A stretch of DNA of 64,000 bases, taken from NCBI RefSeq assembly GCF_000974425.1, contig NZ_CP010429.1, forward strand, positions 62,001 to 126,000. The letters run 5' to 3'. Source of the stretch: Spirosoma radiotolerans. Its GTDB lineage: Bacteria; Bacteroidota; Bacteroidia; Cytophagales; Spirosomataceae. Positions 16,696 to 24,698 of the stretch are shown piece by piece. The position numbers and the translations under genes are program-made. The notes below the pieces were generated by a model, which saw only the letters and a list, made by a program, of their open reading frames with translations, ran no database searches and had not been told where the DNA came from. Numbering within the stretch: the stretch's first letter is position 1; each line of letters starts with the position of its first letter.

Positions 16696-18786
16696 TCAAA
16701 ACTTAGCCTTCCCTGAATCCAGAAACGCAACGAAGTGCGCTACATCCCGGTCGTAGTTCTTGGGCGGCACAAGCAACTTTCCGTCGGTATTGACCAGGCA
16801 GTAATGCGGCTGTGCATTGTTATTAAATTTCGTGATCTGCAGATCAGCGTTTTGAGCGCCGATACTCTTCTTGACTTTTTGATCATACGTGGACGTGTAC
16901 CATTCTGCTTCGGGCAATTCGGTCTTGTCGTCTACGTAGAGAGCCAAAATAACGAAGTCGTTCTGTAAACGGGTCATCACCGCCGGATCTGACCAGACAC
17001 GGGCTTCCATCTCGCGGCAGTTCACACAACCGTGCCCCGTGAAGTCAATGAATACAGGTTTATTCACTTTTTTGGCGTAGGCCAAGGCTTGTTTGTAATC
17101 GAAAAAGCCTTGTAAGCCACGTGGCAAGCGAAACAGATCTCCATATTTTGGCGTCTCGGTTAGGCTATTCGCGGATGGAGCCGCAACTTGCTGATTCGTC
17201 AGGTTAAAATCCTGCGAAGTCTCGGGAGGGAGGTAGCCAGACAGGGCTTTCAATGGAGCGCCCCAAAGGCCAGGAATCATGTAGACCACAAACGAGAGTG
17301 TAGCAATGGCTAACAGCAGCTTCTGGACGCTGATAAATTTGGTTTCGCTGTCATGCGGTAACCGAATTTTCCCCAAGAAATAAAAGCCGATCAAGGCGAA
17401 AATGACGATCCAGAGAGACAAAAATACTTCGCGGTCAAGCAAGCCCCAATGATATACCTGGTCGGCAATACTCAGGAATTTTAGCGCCAGCGCCAATTCC
17501 AGAAAGCCCAATACGACTTTTACCGAATTAAGCCATCCTCCCGAGCGGGGTAAGCTTTTTAACCATTGCGGAAAAGCAGCAAACAACGTGAATGGAATCG
17601 CGAAGGCCGACGAGAAGGCTGCCATGCCTAAAATAGGCTTGATTACTTCTCCTCCGGCCGATGCAACCAGCAAGCTACCAACAATGGGTCCTGTGCAGGA
17701 GAACGACACTAGCACCAGGGTGAAGGCCATAAAGAAAATCCCGGCAATACCACCCTGTTCTGACTTCGCGTCGGCCTGGTTAATGAGCGAATTGGGCAGA
17801 ACAATTTCAAAAAGACCCAGAAAAGACAGACCAAAAATAAAGAAGATGGCAAAAAACAGGATGTTGGGAAGCCAGTGCGTACTAACGAAATTGGCAAATG
17901 CAGGGCCGTTGAACCGGGATACCACCGTGCCAATGAGCACATAGATACCAATGATGAAAAAGCCATACAAAAGAGCTTTCCATTGGCCACCCTGCTGATT
18001 GGTGAAGAAACTAACTGTGGCAGGAATAATTGGGAAGACACAAGGCGTGAGCAACGCAACCAAACCTGATAGAAAAGCGGCCAGCATAAAACTCCACAGC
18101 GATCCATCGACTGCTTTAGTTGTTTCATCGACAACGACGTCTGGCTCATTAGCCGTGGTCGTACTGGTCGAGGTTAGGGACTCCGTTGCTTCAGTAGCTG
18201 CTACAGCCGCTTCTGGCGTCGTGCCTGAAATGGCCGTTTCAGATGTTGGCTGCGTAACCGTCGACGCGGCAGTGGGTGAAGAAACTGCCACTGCTGGGGT
18301 AGCTGTTGGGCCCTCTACGAGCAAACCTGTTATGGCGAAATCGTCATTACCCGGAATACACTGGCCATCGCTATCCGTACAGACTTGATAGTCGATATTA
18401 CCCTCAAGAATAGGCTTGTCCGTTAAAATTTTGATCCGTTGAGAAAACTGGGCAGGGCCGTGCATCAGGTACGTATCCCCTTCAAACACCTCTTCGAACT
18501 TGGTTTCTACCTTGCTGACTGGTTTTATCTTTCCAACTAATTCATAAGTCTTATTCGGCGTAAACTTAATGACTGTTGGCAGAGGCCCATCAATTTTGGG
18601 GTTGACATCTGAAGAGTAAATATGGTACCCGTCTTTGATATTGGCGGTAAACCGTACCTCAACAACATCACCAATTTTGGCCGAAGATTTGGTTGACTTA
18701 TAAGTCCAGGAGACTGGTTTAATGATTTGGGCAAACGTAGTGAGGGGTAGCAATAGCCACACAACGAGCGTACTAATTGATTTCAT
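16696..18786 (-). CDS. DsbD-like thiol:disulfide interchange protein
   Basis: 696 residues. Signal peptide (MKSISTLVVWLLLPLTTFAQ), then a DsbD-alpha-like periplasmic domain, a Thr/Ala/Ser-rich linker (about 180-240), a polytopic membrane domain (CVFPIIPATVSFF, SCTGPIVGSLL), and a C-terminal thioredoxin-like domain with C587-VN-C590 (GHGCVNCREME). It carries electrons from cytoplasmic thioredoxin across the membrane to periplasmic substrates. The open frame extends to 18846, but ATG 18784-18786 gives the clean signal peptide. A cytochrome-maturation role is possible but not shown by neighbours. Confidence 0.9.
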   Translation of the reverse strand: MKSISTLVVWLLLPLTTFAQIIKPVSWTYKSTKSSAKIGDVVEVRFTANIKDGYHIYSSDVNPKIDGPLPTVIKFTPNKTYELVGKIKPVSKVETKFEEVFEGDTYLMHGPAQFSQRIKILTDKPILEGNIDYQVCTDSDGQCIPGNDDFAITGLLVEGPTATPAVAVSSPTAASTVTQPTSETAISGTTPEAAVAATEATESLTSTSTTTANEPDVVVDETTKAVDGSLWSFMLAAFLSGLVALLTPCVFPIIPATVSFFTNQQGGQWKALLYGFFIIGIYVLIGTVVSRFNGPAFANFVSTHWLPNILFFAIFFIFGLSFLGLFEIVLPNSLINQADAKSEQGGIAGIFFMAFTLVLVSFSCTGPIVGSLLVASAGGEVIKPILGMAAFSSAFAIPFTLFAAFPQWLKSLPRSGGWLNSVKVVLGFLELALALKFLSIADQVYHWGLLDREVFLSLWIVIFALIGFYFLGKIRLPHDSETKFISVQKLLLAIATLSFVVYMIPGLWGAPLKALSGYLPPETSQDFNLTNQQVAAPSANSLTETPKYGDLFRLPRGLQGFFDYKQALAYAKKVNKPVFIDFTGHGCVNCREMEARVWSDPAVMTRLQNDFVILALYVDDKTELPEAEWYTSTYDQKVKKSIGAQNADLQITKFNNNAQPHYCLVNTDGKLLVPPKNYDRDVAHFVAFLDSGKAKF

Positions 18787-18860
18787 ACCGCTTTGGGTAA
18801 GTGATGGTTTGGTAGGTGAACAGCAATTGAACGAAAATATTTCCATTTCTCATCTAACTG

Positions 18861-18891
18861 CAAAAGAAAACCCCGGTACTGGCCGGGGTTT
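18861..18891 (-). terminator. Intrinsic terminator of the PhyH-family gene
   Basis: On the minus strand AAACCCCGG (from 18891) and CCGGGGTTT (ending 18868) form a hairpin followed by TCTTTTG. It lies between the PhyH stop at 18918 and the next minus-strand gene. Confidence 0.8.
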
Positions 18892-18917
18892 CTCAATAAA
18901 GGTACGAAAGCTGTTTA

Positions 18918-19751
18918 TTAATAACTGAATAGTATAGGATTCAGATCATCTTGTGGATGACTGCCGACGGGAACATTATTAAGCCACTTGGCGTGGTCAG
19001 CCACCTGAAATTTGTTGCGCGGCTGCATAATAACCTGATCCATATCCATATAAATCATTGTCATAACCTTGCGTGGTCGGTCGGAAATATTGGGCCCTGC
19101 CCGGTGAAATGTCCAGCCGGCATGATAGCTCACTTCGCCCAGATCGAACGGAGCATCGTGCATTGGGAAATTCTGCTGTTGGAGTGTATCGGCAAGAGTT
19201 TTTTCGCTAGCGTCGCTGATCTCAATATCGCGTCCAATCTCAATGTGCTGGCTTCCTTCGGCGAAAGCCAGCGGGCCCATGTCCATAGGTGTTTGCTGGA
19301 GCGGAATCCAAACCGTAACCGTGTTGGGCGATGCCAGCGGCCAGTAAAACTGGTCGGCGTGCCAGGGCGTAATGCCGCCCGATGGCTCTTTGTACAACGC
19401 CTGGTCGTGGTAGATGCGAACGCCCTTCACGCCCATCAGATCGGTGGCAATTTTGGCAAGCCGTCTGGAGAAAACAAACTCCTTCGCCTGGTCGTCCTCG
19501 CGCCACAAGTTCATGATTTGAAGAAAAGCCCGCTCGTAGGTAGTGCGTTCTTCCATCGGTTTGATAAGCGTATTGAGCTTAAATACCAGATTAGTAATAA
19601 TGGTGCCATAATAGTCAAGCACGGCCGGGCTAAGTACATCTTTCAGCTTAACGTAGCCTTTCTCACGATAGGAGGCAATCGCTTTCGGTTCGACCACGTA
19701 GGGGGCCTGTAGTTCACTCAGCAGTGTTTCCCGATCAATTGTAGCGTCCAT
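18918..19751 (-). CDS. Phytanoyl-CoA dioxygenase (PhyH) family protein
   Basis: 277 residues. The Fe(II) triad of a 2-oxoglutarate oxygenase appears as H131-x-D133 (TPWHADQFYWP) with a distal histidine in YHAGWTFHRAGPN (H216 probable); an arginine in ISDRPRK could bind 2-oxoglutarate. Family members hydroxylate varied small molecules, and the substrate here is unknown. An upstream ATG at 19784 is in frame, but it overlaps the candidate promoter, so ATG 19749-19751 is preferred. Divergently paired with an AraC-type regulator, which probably controls it. Confidence 0.85.
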   Translation of the reverse strand: MDATIDRETLLSELQAPYVVEPKAIASYREKGYVKLKDVLSPAVLDYYGTIITNLVFKLNTLIKPMEERTTYERAFLQIMNLWREDDQAKEFVFSRRLAKIATDLMGVKGVRIYHDQALYKEPSGGITPWHADQFYWPLASPNTVTVWIPLQQTPMDMGPLAFAEGSQHIEIGRDIEISDASEKTLADTLQQQNFPMHDAPFDLGEVSYHAGWTFHRAGPNISDRPRKVMTMIYMDMDQVIMQPRNKFQVADHAKWLNNVPVGSHPQDDLNPILFSY

Positions 19752-19781
19752 TGGGGAATCGTTTAAAGATAGTTTATACAA

Positions 19782-19844
19782 CAAAAGTAAAGCGTCGATA
19801 GAGGAGCTATCGACATAGATTTTACAGATTCCTGTTTAATTTTG
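19782..19844. promoter_or_regulatory. Divergent promoter region with candidate operator
   Basis: A minus-strand -7 box, TACTTTTG (19782-19789), faces the PhyH gene. A plus-strand -7 box, TAATTTTG (19837-19844), faces the araC-type gene. Between them is a perfect inverted repeat, GTCGATAG-AGGAG-CTATCGAC (19794-19814), placed just upstream of the PhyH -7 box. This is a plausible binding site, but AraC proteins often prefer direct repeats, so the assignment to the neighbouring regulator is inference. Confidence 0.5.
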
Positions 19845-19893
19845 ACCCACATACTGTTATACATCCACCAGACGTGTTAAAATAAGACTTCTT

Positions 19894-20766
19894 ATGAAGG
19901 CTCTTTTCGAGAAAGTAATGTTCAATGAGCAGAGTTCGCTACTGGTTCGCCGGTTTGAGTTGCTCTATTTTGATGCGCCCTGGCATTATCATCCGGAATA
20001 TGAACTGACATACATTGTTAGGAGTCATGGCCGACGTTTTGTTGGCGACCATGTAGAACCGTTTCTGGCGGGCGATTTAGTGTTGCTTGGCCCTGATTTG
20101 CCTCACTTCTGGCGGAATGATGACGAATTTTATCAGACAGATTCACCGCATCTGGTCGAATCAATCGTCGTCCAGTTTCCGGCTTCGTTTACCGAACGCG
20201 GACTCGCATCGATACCTGAAGCAGCCTTAGTGCGCGAACTACTTGAACGCGCCCGGTATGGGCTTCGGTTTAGTTTGGAAATGAGCCAAACAGTTGCTGA
20301 GAGGATGGAACAGTTGCCACAGCAGACTGGATTAACTCAATTATTGAGCTTGCTGACTATCTTAAACGTATTGGCGACTGACCAGAATGCCCAACTGCTG
20401 GCAAGTGACGGGTATCAGCTAGCGCCGGGTGCCGCCGAAACCGAGCGGATGAAGCGAGTTCTGGAGTTTGTATTAGGCCATTTTCGGGAAGAAATCAGAG
20501 TCGAGCAGATCGCTTCTGTCGCGGGTATGGCCCCGGCGGCTTTCTGTCGATATTTCAAGAATCGTACGCGAAAAACATTTGTCGAATACCTTAATGAACT
20601 GCGCATTGGGCATGCGCGTAAGCTACTCACCAATGTGGATATGAGTATTGGCCAAGTGGGTCTGGAGTGCGGATATAACAACAATTCCCATTTTCACCGG
20701 CAATTTAAATTAAGCACGGGCATAACTCCCTTCCAGTATCAGGCGCTGGCACGAGGGAAAGGATAA
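19894..20766 (+). CDS. AraC-family transcriptional regulator
   Basis: 290 residues. The N-terminal half is a cupin-like sensor (DAPWHYHPEYELTYIV, then GDLVLLGPDLPHFWRND). The C-terminal hundred residues hold two helix-turn-helix motifs ending GLECGYNNNSHFHRQFKLSTGITPFQYQ, the AraC signature. It binds DNA and probably senses a small ligand in the cupin pocket. The divergent PhyH gene and the inverted repeat between them make that gene the likely target. A perfect hairpin terminator follows. Confidence 0.92.
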   Translation: MKALFEKVMFNEQSSLLVRRFELLYFDAPWHYHPEYELTYIVRSHGRRFVGDHVEPFLAGDLVLLGPDLPHFWRNDDEFYQTDSPHLVESIVVQFPASFTERGLASIPEAALVRELLERARYGLRFSLEMSQTVAERMEQLPQQTGLTQLLSLLTILNVLATDQNAQLLASDGYQLAPGAAETERMKRVLEFVLGHFREEIRVEQIASVAGMAPAAFCRYFKNRTRKTFVEYLNELRIGHARKLLTNVDMSIGQVGLECGYNNNSHFHRQFKLSTGITPFQYQALARGKG

Positions 20767-20788
20767 TAATGATGAATCCCTGTATACT

Positions 20789-20840
20789 TCATTTAGATTG
20801 GGAGCTGGTTGAGCAATTAACCAGCTCCCAATCTAAATGA
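20789..20840. terminator. Bidirectional hairpin, araC-type gene / YXWGXW gene
   Basis: A 22-base arm at 20789-20810 is exactly complementary to 20819-20840, with the 8-base loop GAGCAATT. It lies between convergent genes, eight bases before the stop of the minus-strand gene. Confidence 0.85.
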
Positions 20841-20847
20841 TTATTGA

Positions 20848-21150
20848 TTACCGCCAGTGGCCTTCAACCCATATTGGCCCCCGGCGAGACTGCCGCCAGT
20901 AGCCAGGTGCCCAGGCTCTATAGCGGGCTGGAGCCATTTGGTAATACCCATTTACCCAAATATAATTTCGCCCCCGGCGTATATAATGCCCCGGAATCCA
21001 AATATGTCGTACGGAAGGGGCGACGGGAATCACCTCAACGCGTGCCGGTGGAGGCCCTTGAACTGTTGTTGTTGCCGTAGCTGTACAGGCTGAAAATAAC
21101 GTTGGTAATAGCAATCCGGCCAATACCAAAAATTTTACTTGCTTTTTCAT
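20848..21150 (-). CDS. YXWGXW-repeat lipoprotein
   Basis: 100 residues. Lipoprotein signal with lipobox FSAC (C22). The mature part has repeated aromatic units (HIWIPGHYIRRGRNYIWVNG, then RAWAPGYW and IWVEGHW), the pattern of YXWGXW/BcpO-related repeat proteins. These small envelope proteins have no established function. It stands alone with a shared terminator at its end. Confidence 0.8.
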   Translation of the reverse strand: MKKQVKFLVLAGLLLPTLFSACTATATTTVQGPPPARVEVIPVAPSVRHIWIPGHYIRRGRNYIWVNGYYQMAPARYRAWAPGYWRQSRRGPIWVEGHWR

Positions 21151-21359
21151 GGTATATACCTGGTTAAGAATGGGCAGTTGATACAGGTCTTTGGCAACAA
21201 ATGCCGAACTGTCCTGAATCGTCCGTTTGGAAATATGATGTATTTTTAAGTCGATGGTTTAGGTAGCGTTCGTGTTCAGGTAAAAAATTAATATCATTTT
21301 ATCTCTTTCATCTTGCAGGATAGCGCTCAAAATCTTCCAAATCCTACCATTTTCTACCG

Positions 21360-21367
21360 TACCTTTG
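21360..21367 (+). promoter_or_regulatory. Candidate -7 box for glyA
   Basis: TACCTTTG matches TAnnTTTG; no well-spaced TTG was found. It predicts a transcript starting at about 21374, which makes the ATG at 21375 leaderless and favours the ATG at 21450. Confidence 0.45.
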
Positions 21368-21449
21368 TGCCTTAATGAGTTGGTTGTTTGCCCGTTCGCA
21401 AAAGCAGCAGCCAGAGACCAAAATAACCGAATACAAAAACGCTCGTAGC

Positions 21450-22739
21450 ATGACGACCGCCACTACCACCCGCGATACGCAGGTATTTGACCTGATTGCC
21501 AAAGAACAGCACCGGCAGGAGTCGGGTATTGAATTAATCGCTTCCGAAAATTTCGTATCGCCTGCCGTTATGGAAGCGGCTGGCAGTGTTCTGACCAACA
21601 AATATGCGGAGGGGCTTCCCGGCAAACGGTATTATGGCGGTTGCGAAGTGGTTGATCAGGTTGAGCAAATTGCCATTGATCGGGCTAAAGAACTCTTTGG
21701 GGCTAGCTGGGTCAACGTGCAGCCGCACTCAGGCGCCAATGCAAACACGGCCGTATTTCTGGCGTGTCTACATCCTGGCGATACGATCCTGGGATTTGAC
21801 TTGTCGCACGGTGGGCACCTAACCCATGGCTCATCGGTCAATATTTCGGGAAAATATTTCCGGCCAACCTTCTATGGGGTCGAACGGGAAACCGGCGTTA
21901 TTAACTACGATGTTGTTGAAGAAACCGCGAAACGGGAACGGCCTAAACTGCTGATATGTGGAGCTTCTGCCTACAGCCGTGACTGGGATTACGCTCGTCT
22001 GCGGGCCATTGCCGATGAAATTGGCGCGCTCCTGCTGGCCGATGTATCGCACCCGGCTGGCCTGATTGCCAAGGGTTTGTTGAATGACCCGCTGGCGCAC
22101 GCACACATCGTTACTACAACCACGCATAAAACGCTGCGGGGCACACGGGGTGGCATTATCATGATGCGGAATGATTTCGAAAACCCATTCGGTATTAAAA
22201 CCGTGAAGGGTGAAACGCGGTTAATGTCGTCGCTGTTGGATTCAGGCGTATTTCCGGGTACGCAGGGCGGTCCTTTGGAGCACATCATTGCGGCCAAAGC
22301 CGTTGCGTTTGGCGAAGCGCTAAGCGACGATTTTTATGATTATGCGGTTCAGGTGAAAGCCAACGCCCAAGCTATGGCCAACGCATTCCTGAGCCGGGGC
22401 TACGAAATTATTTCGGGCGGTACAGACAATCACCTGATGCTGATCGATCTGCGGTCGAAAGGGCTGACGGGTAAATTAGCTGAAAATACGCTTATTAAAG
22501 CGGATATCACAATTAACAAGAACATGGTTCCCTTCGATGATAAATCGCCGATGGTTACCTCAGGAATACGAGTTGGAACGGCGGCTATGACAACGCGCGG
22601 TCTGAAAGAATCGGACATGGAACAAATTGTCGTATATATCGACAAGGTGCTGATGAATCACGACGACGCGGCTACATTAGCAACCGTTAAAGAAGAAATC
22701 AACGAGTGGATGAAAGCATTTCCGCTCTATAAAAGTTAA
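21450..22739 (+). CDS. glyA: Serine hydroxymethyltransferase
   Basis: 429 residues from ATG 21450; the frame is open from ATG 21375, but the 25 extra residues (basic, glutamine-rich) are not family-like. The PLP lysine is K227 in [15 protein letters not shown]. Substrate and cofactor motifs include [23 protein letters not shown] and [13 protein letters not shown]. It interconverts serine and glycine with tetrahydrofolate, supplying one-carbon units. It is followed by tatC across an octamer-family hairpin element. Confidence 0.97.
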   Translation: MTTATTTRDTQVFDLIAKEQHRQESGIELIASENFVSPAVMEAAGSVLTNKYAEGLPGKRYYGGCEVVDQVEQIAIDRAKELFGASWVNVQPHSGANANTAVFLACLHPGDTILGFDLSHGGHLTHGSSVNISGKYFRPTFYGVERETGVINYDVVEETAKRERPKLLICGASAYSRDWDYARLRAIADEIGALLLADVSHPAGLIAKGLLNDPLAHAHIVTTTTHKTLRGTRGGIIMMRNDFENPFGIKTVKGETRLMSSLLDSGVFPGTQGGPLEHIIAAKAVAFGEALSDDFYDYAVQVKANAQAMANAFLSRGYEIISGGTDNHLMLIDLRSKGLTGKLAENTLIKADITINKNMVPFDDKSPMVTSGIRVGTAAMTTRGLKESDMEQIVVYIDKVLMNHDDAATLATVKEEINEWMKAFPLYKS

Positions 22740-22749
22740 TTACTAAGGT

Positions 22750-22879
22750 TTAAAGAGCGAAATCGGACCGCCGAAGCGGAATGGAAAGAGTGAAAAGCGA
22801 AAACTGGCCGCCAGAACCTACAGAAATTCGCATCACTTTTCTCTTTCGCTCTTTCACTCTTTTACTCTTTCGCTCTTTA
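22750..22879. repeat. Intergenic hairpin element, octamer family (copy 4, glyA-tatC)
   Basis: Left half contains TTAAAGAGCGAAA (22750-22762) and GGAAAGAGTGAAAAGCGAAA (22783-22802). The right half (about 22836-22879) is five units of TCTTTCGC/TCTTTCAC/TCTTTTAC ending five bases before the tatC ATG. GGACCGCCGAAGC at 22765-22777 is the inverted, one-mismatch counterpart of the loop motif of copy 1. Confidence 0.85.
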
Positions 22880-22884
22880 AGCAC

Positions 22885-23742
22885 ATGCCACTAGATCAAC
22901 TGACTGACGAAGAGATCGAGTCCGAAGGCAAGGAAATGTCCTTTCTGGACCATCTGGAAGAACTCCGCTGGCACATCATCCGGGCGGTTGGATCCATTTT
23001 TTTGTTCGCGATCATTGCCTTCATTTTTATAGACGATATTTTCAGAGTCGTTATTCTGGGACCTAAAAACCCTGATTTCTGGACATATCGGATGATGTGT
23101 AAACTAGCCGACGTTACTGGGTATACTGACTTATGCGTAACCAAGCTTAACTTTGAGTTACAATCCCTTGGTGTATCCGATCAATTTACAATGGCCATGA
23201 CTTCATCGGCCATTATTGGTCTATGCTTTGCCTTCCCCTATGCCTTCTGGGAAGTGTGGCGGTTTATCAAGCCAGGCCTTCGTAATGTGGAAAAGCAGGC
23301 CGCTCGAGGTGCTGTATTCTATGTTTCCCTGTTGTTCATGATGGGCTTACTGTTTGGCTATTTTATCGTATCGCCTTTAGCCATCAACTTCCTGGCCAAC
23401 TTTCAGATTACGCCTGAAATCAAAAACCAGTTCGACATTACATCGTACATTGGCATACTCGTGACCCTTTCATTAGGGTGCGCACTCATATTTCAGATGC
23501 CAATGGTTGCTTATGTGCTGTCGAAAGTGGGCGTTTTAACACCAAAGTACATGCGTGAGTACCGCAAACATGCCTGGATTGTGATTCTGGTTGTGGCGGG
23601 GATCATCACGCCATCCCCTGATATTTACAGCCAGGTGCTGGTAGCGCTGCCGTTAACATTGCTTTATGAAGTGAGTATTATCGTGTCGGGGCGGATTGAA
23701 AAAGCGCGGCTAAAAGCACAGGCCGAACTGGATAAACTATAG
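22885..23742 (+). CDS. tatC: Sec-independent protein translocase TatC
   Basis: 285 residues with six membrane helices. N-terminal MSFLDHLEELRWHIIRA is the TatC signature contacted by twin-arginine signal peptides, and the conserved glutamate in FWEVWRFIKPGL is present. With TatA it exports folded proteins; the GMC-partner subunit at 35435 carries a twin-arginine motif and is a plausible client. No tatA is adjacent. A terminator follows. Confidence 0.95.
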   Translation: MPLDQLTDEEIESEGKEMSFLDHLEELRWHIIRAVGSIFLFAIIAFIFIDDIFRVVILGPKNPDFWTYRMMCKLADVTGYTDLCVTKLNFELQSLGVSDQFTMAMTSSAIIGLCFAFPYAFWEVWRFIKPGLRNVEKQAARGAVFYVSLLFMMGLLFGYFIVSPLAINFLANFQITPEIKNQFDITSYIGILVTLSLGCALIFQMPMVAYVLSKVGVLTPKYMREYRKHAWIVILVVAGIITPSPDIYSQVLVALPLTLLYEVSIIVSGRIEKARLKAQAELDKL

Positions 23743-23762
23743 TAGTACACAACATAGTGAAG

Positions 23763-23793
23763 AGGCCCTTTTTAACCGAAAGGGCCTTTTTCT
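23763..23793 (+). terminator. Intrinsic terminator of tatC
   Basis: AGGCCCTTT (23763-23771) pairs with AAAGGGCCT (23779-23787), 7-base loop, then TTTTC. Confidence 0.88.
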
Positions 23794-23836
23794 TTGTCGC
23801 TGATACGTGTATCTTTACTAAAAAGCGGACAGACGG

Positions 23837-24457
23837 ATGCAGGCTTTAGCGAAAATACAATTGACTGATGAGCAGCTAGAAACACTTGAAGCTGGAGAGT
23901 TAATCACTTTTCCGGCAACCTAGGAGGAGTTTGAGAATTTTTTGATTGAGACGGACTATCGCGTTGAGTATCACGACGGAGAGATTATCCTAATGGGGCT
24001 GGCAACATTTATACATGAGTTATTGGTAACACAAATCATTTACCTGCTTAAAGGCTTTTATCAAGGTAAACCCTTTTATGTCGCTGGAAGTAACGCTGGT
24101 ATTCGAAAGAGTGGTCGGTTGGGACATTATAATGGTGATATTCTGGTTATTAAAGGCCAGCCTGAATACTAGGGCAAATTGAAGTCAATTCTCGTAAATC
24201 CATACTTGATTGTTGAAGTACTATCGAAATCGACGTTCAATTATGATTTAGGTGCTAAGCGACGGAAATACAAACAGATGTATACGGTTCAGGAAATTGT
24301 ATTCGTTGACCCTTTCGACAAAGAAGTAATTGTTTGTCGGCGTACTGACCAGGCAAATGTCTGGACAGAAACCTTGTATAACCTGCTTAATGAGTCGATA
24401 AATATAGATGGGTTTCAGATGCCGCTCAGCGAAGTCTTTGCTAATCTGCCCGAATAA
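23837..24457 (+). pseudogene. Uma2-family protein gene with two in-frame amber codons
   Basis: One reading frame of 206 codons runs from ATG 23837 to TAA 24457, broken only by TAG at 23921-23923 and TAG at 24170-24172. The conceptual product is a complete Uma2 (DUF820, PD-(D/E)XK-like) protein: EEFENFLIETDYRVEYHDGE, GDILVIKG, then NPYLIVEVLSKST and the YKQMYTVQEIVFVDP core. The first TAG stands where relatives usually have tryptophan (T-W-EEF), consistent with TGG to TAG; the second follows PEY. There is no frameshift. TAG is an ordinary stop elsewhere here (sdhB, rlmN), so recent decay is likelier than recoding. Confidence 0.85.
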
Positions 24458-24470
24458 TTAGTTTGAAGAA

Positions 24471-24692
24471 ATGACACAGTACGATTTCAAAAAATACCAT
24501 TACCGCTCCATCAACGCGGCTACCGATGCCGAGCGGGCTGCCATCAATCAGGAGCTGAAAGACTTGTATTCGGCCTTACCCGACTCGGAGAAAGAAGAAT
24601 TTAATCGCCAGTTACAAGCGTTTTTAGCAAAAGAAATGGGGAGACTAAAATCTAATTATGAATCAGTAAAGGGAAATCTGGGCGATAATTAA
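24471..24692 (+). CDS. Small hypothetical protein downstream of the Uma2 remnant
   Basis: 73 residues, helical and highly charged (ATDAERAAINQELKDLYSALPDSEKEEFNRQL), with no signal peptide. I do not recognise a family. It starts 13 bases after the Uma2 stop, so it was probably co-transcribed with it. Its stop is six bases from the convergent DUF58 gene. It could also be a short coiled-coil partner of the Uma2 protein, but nothing demonstrates this. Confidence 0.6.
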   Translation: MTQYDFKKYHYRSINAATDAERAAINQELKDLYSALPDSEKEEFNRQLQAFLAKEMGRLKSNYESVKGNLGDN

Positions 24693-24698
24693 ACAACT

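Noticed and set aside
21375-21449. 25-residue N-terminal extension of GlyA
   Set aside because: It is not family-like and would start right at the predicted transcription start; ATG 21450 fits better.
1571-22879. Octamer hairpins as a CRISPR array
   Set aside because: There are no regular spacers, the units are degenerate and contiguous, and no cas genes are in the window.
23837-24457. Genome-wide recoding of TAG as an amino acid
   Set aside because: TAG ends ordinary genes here (sdhB, the gtrA-like gene, rlmN), and a standard RF1 gene (prfA) is present at 5335.
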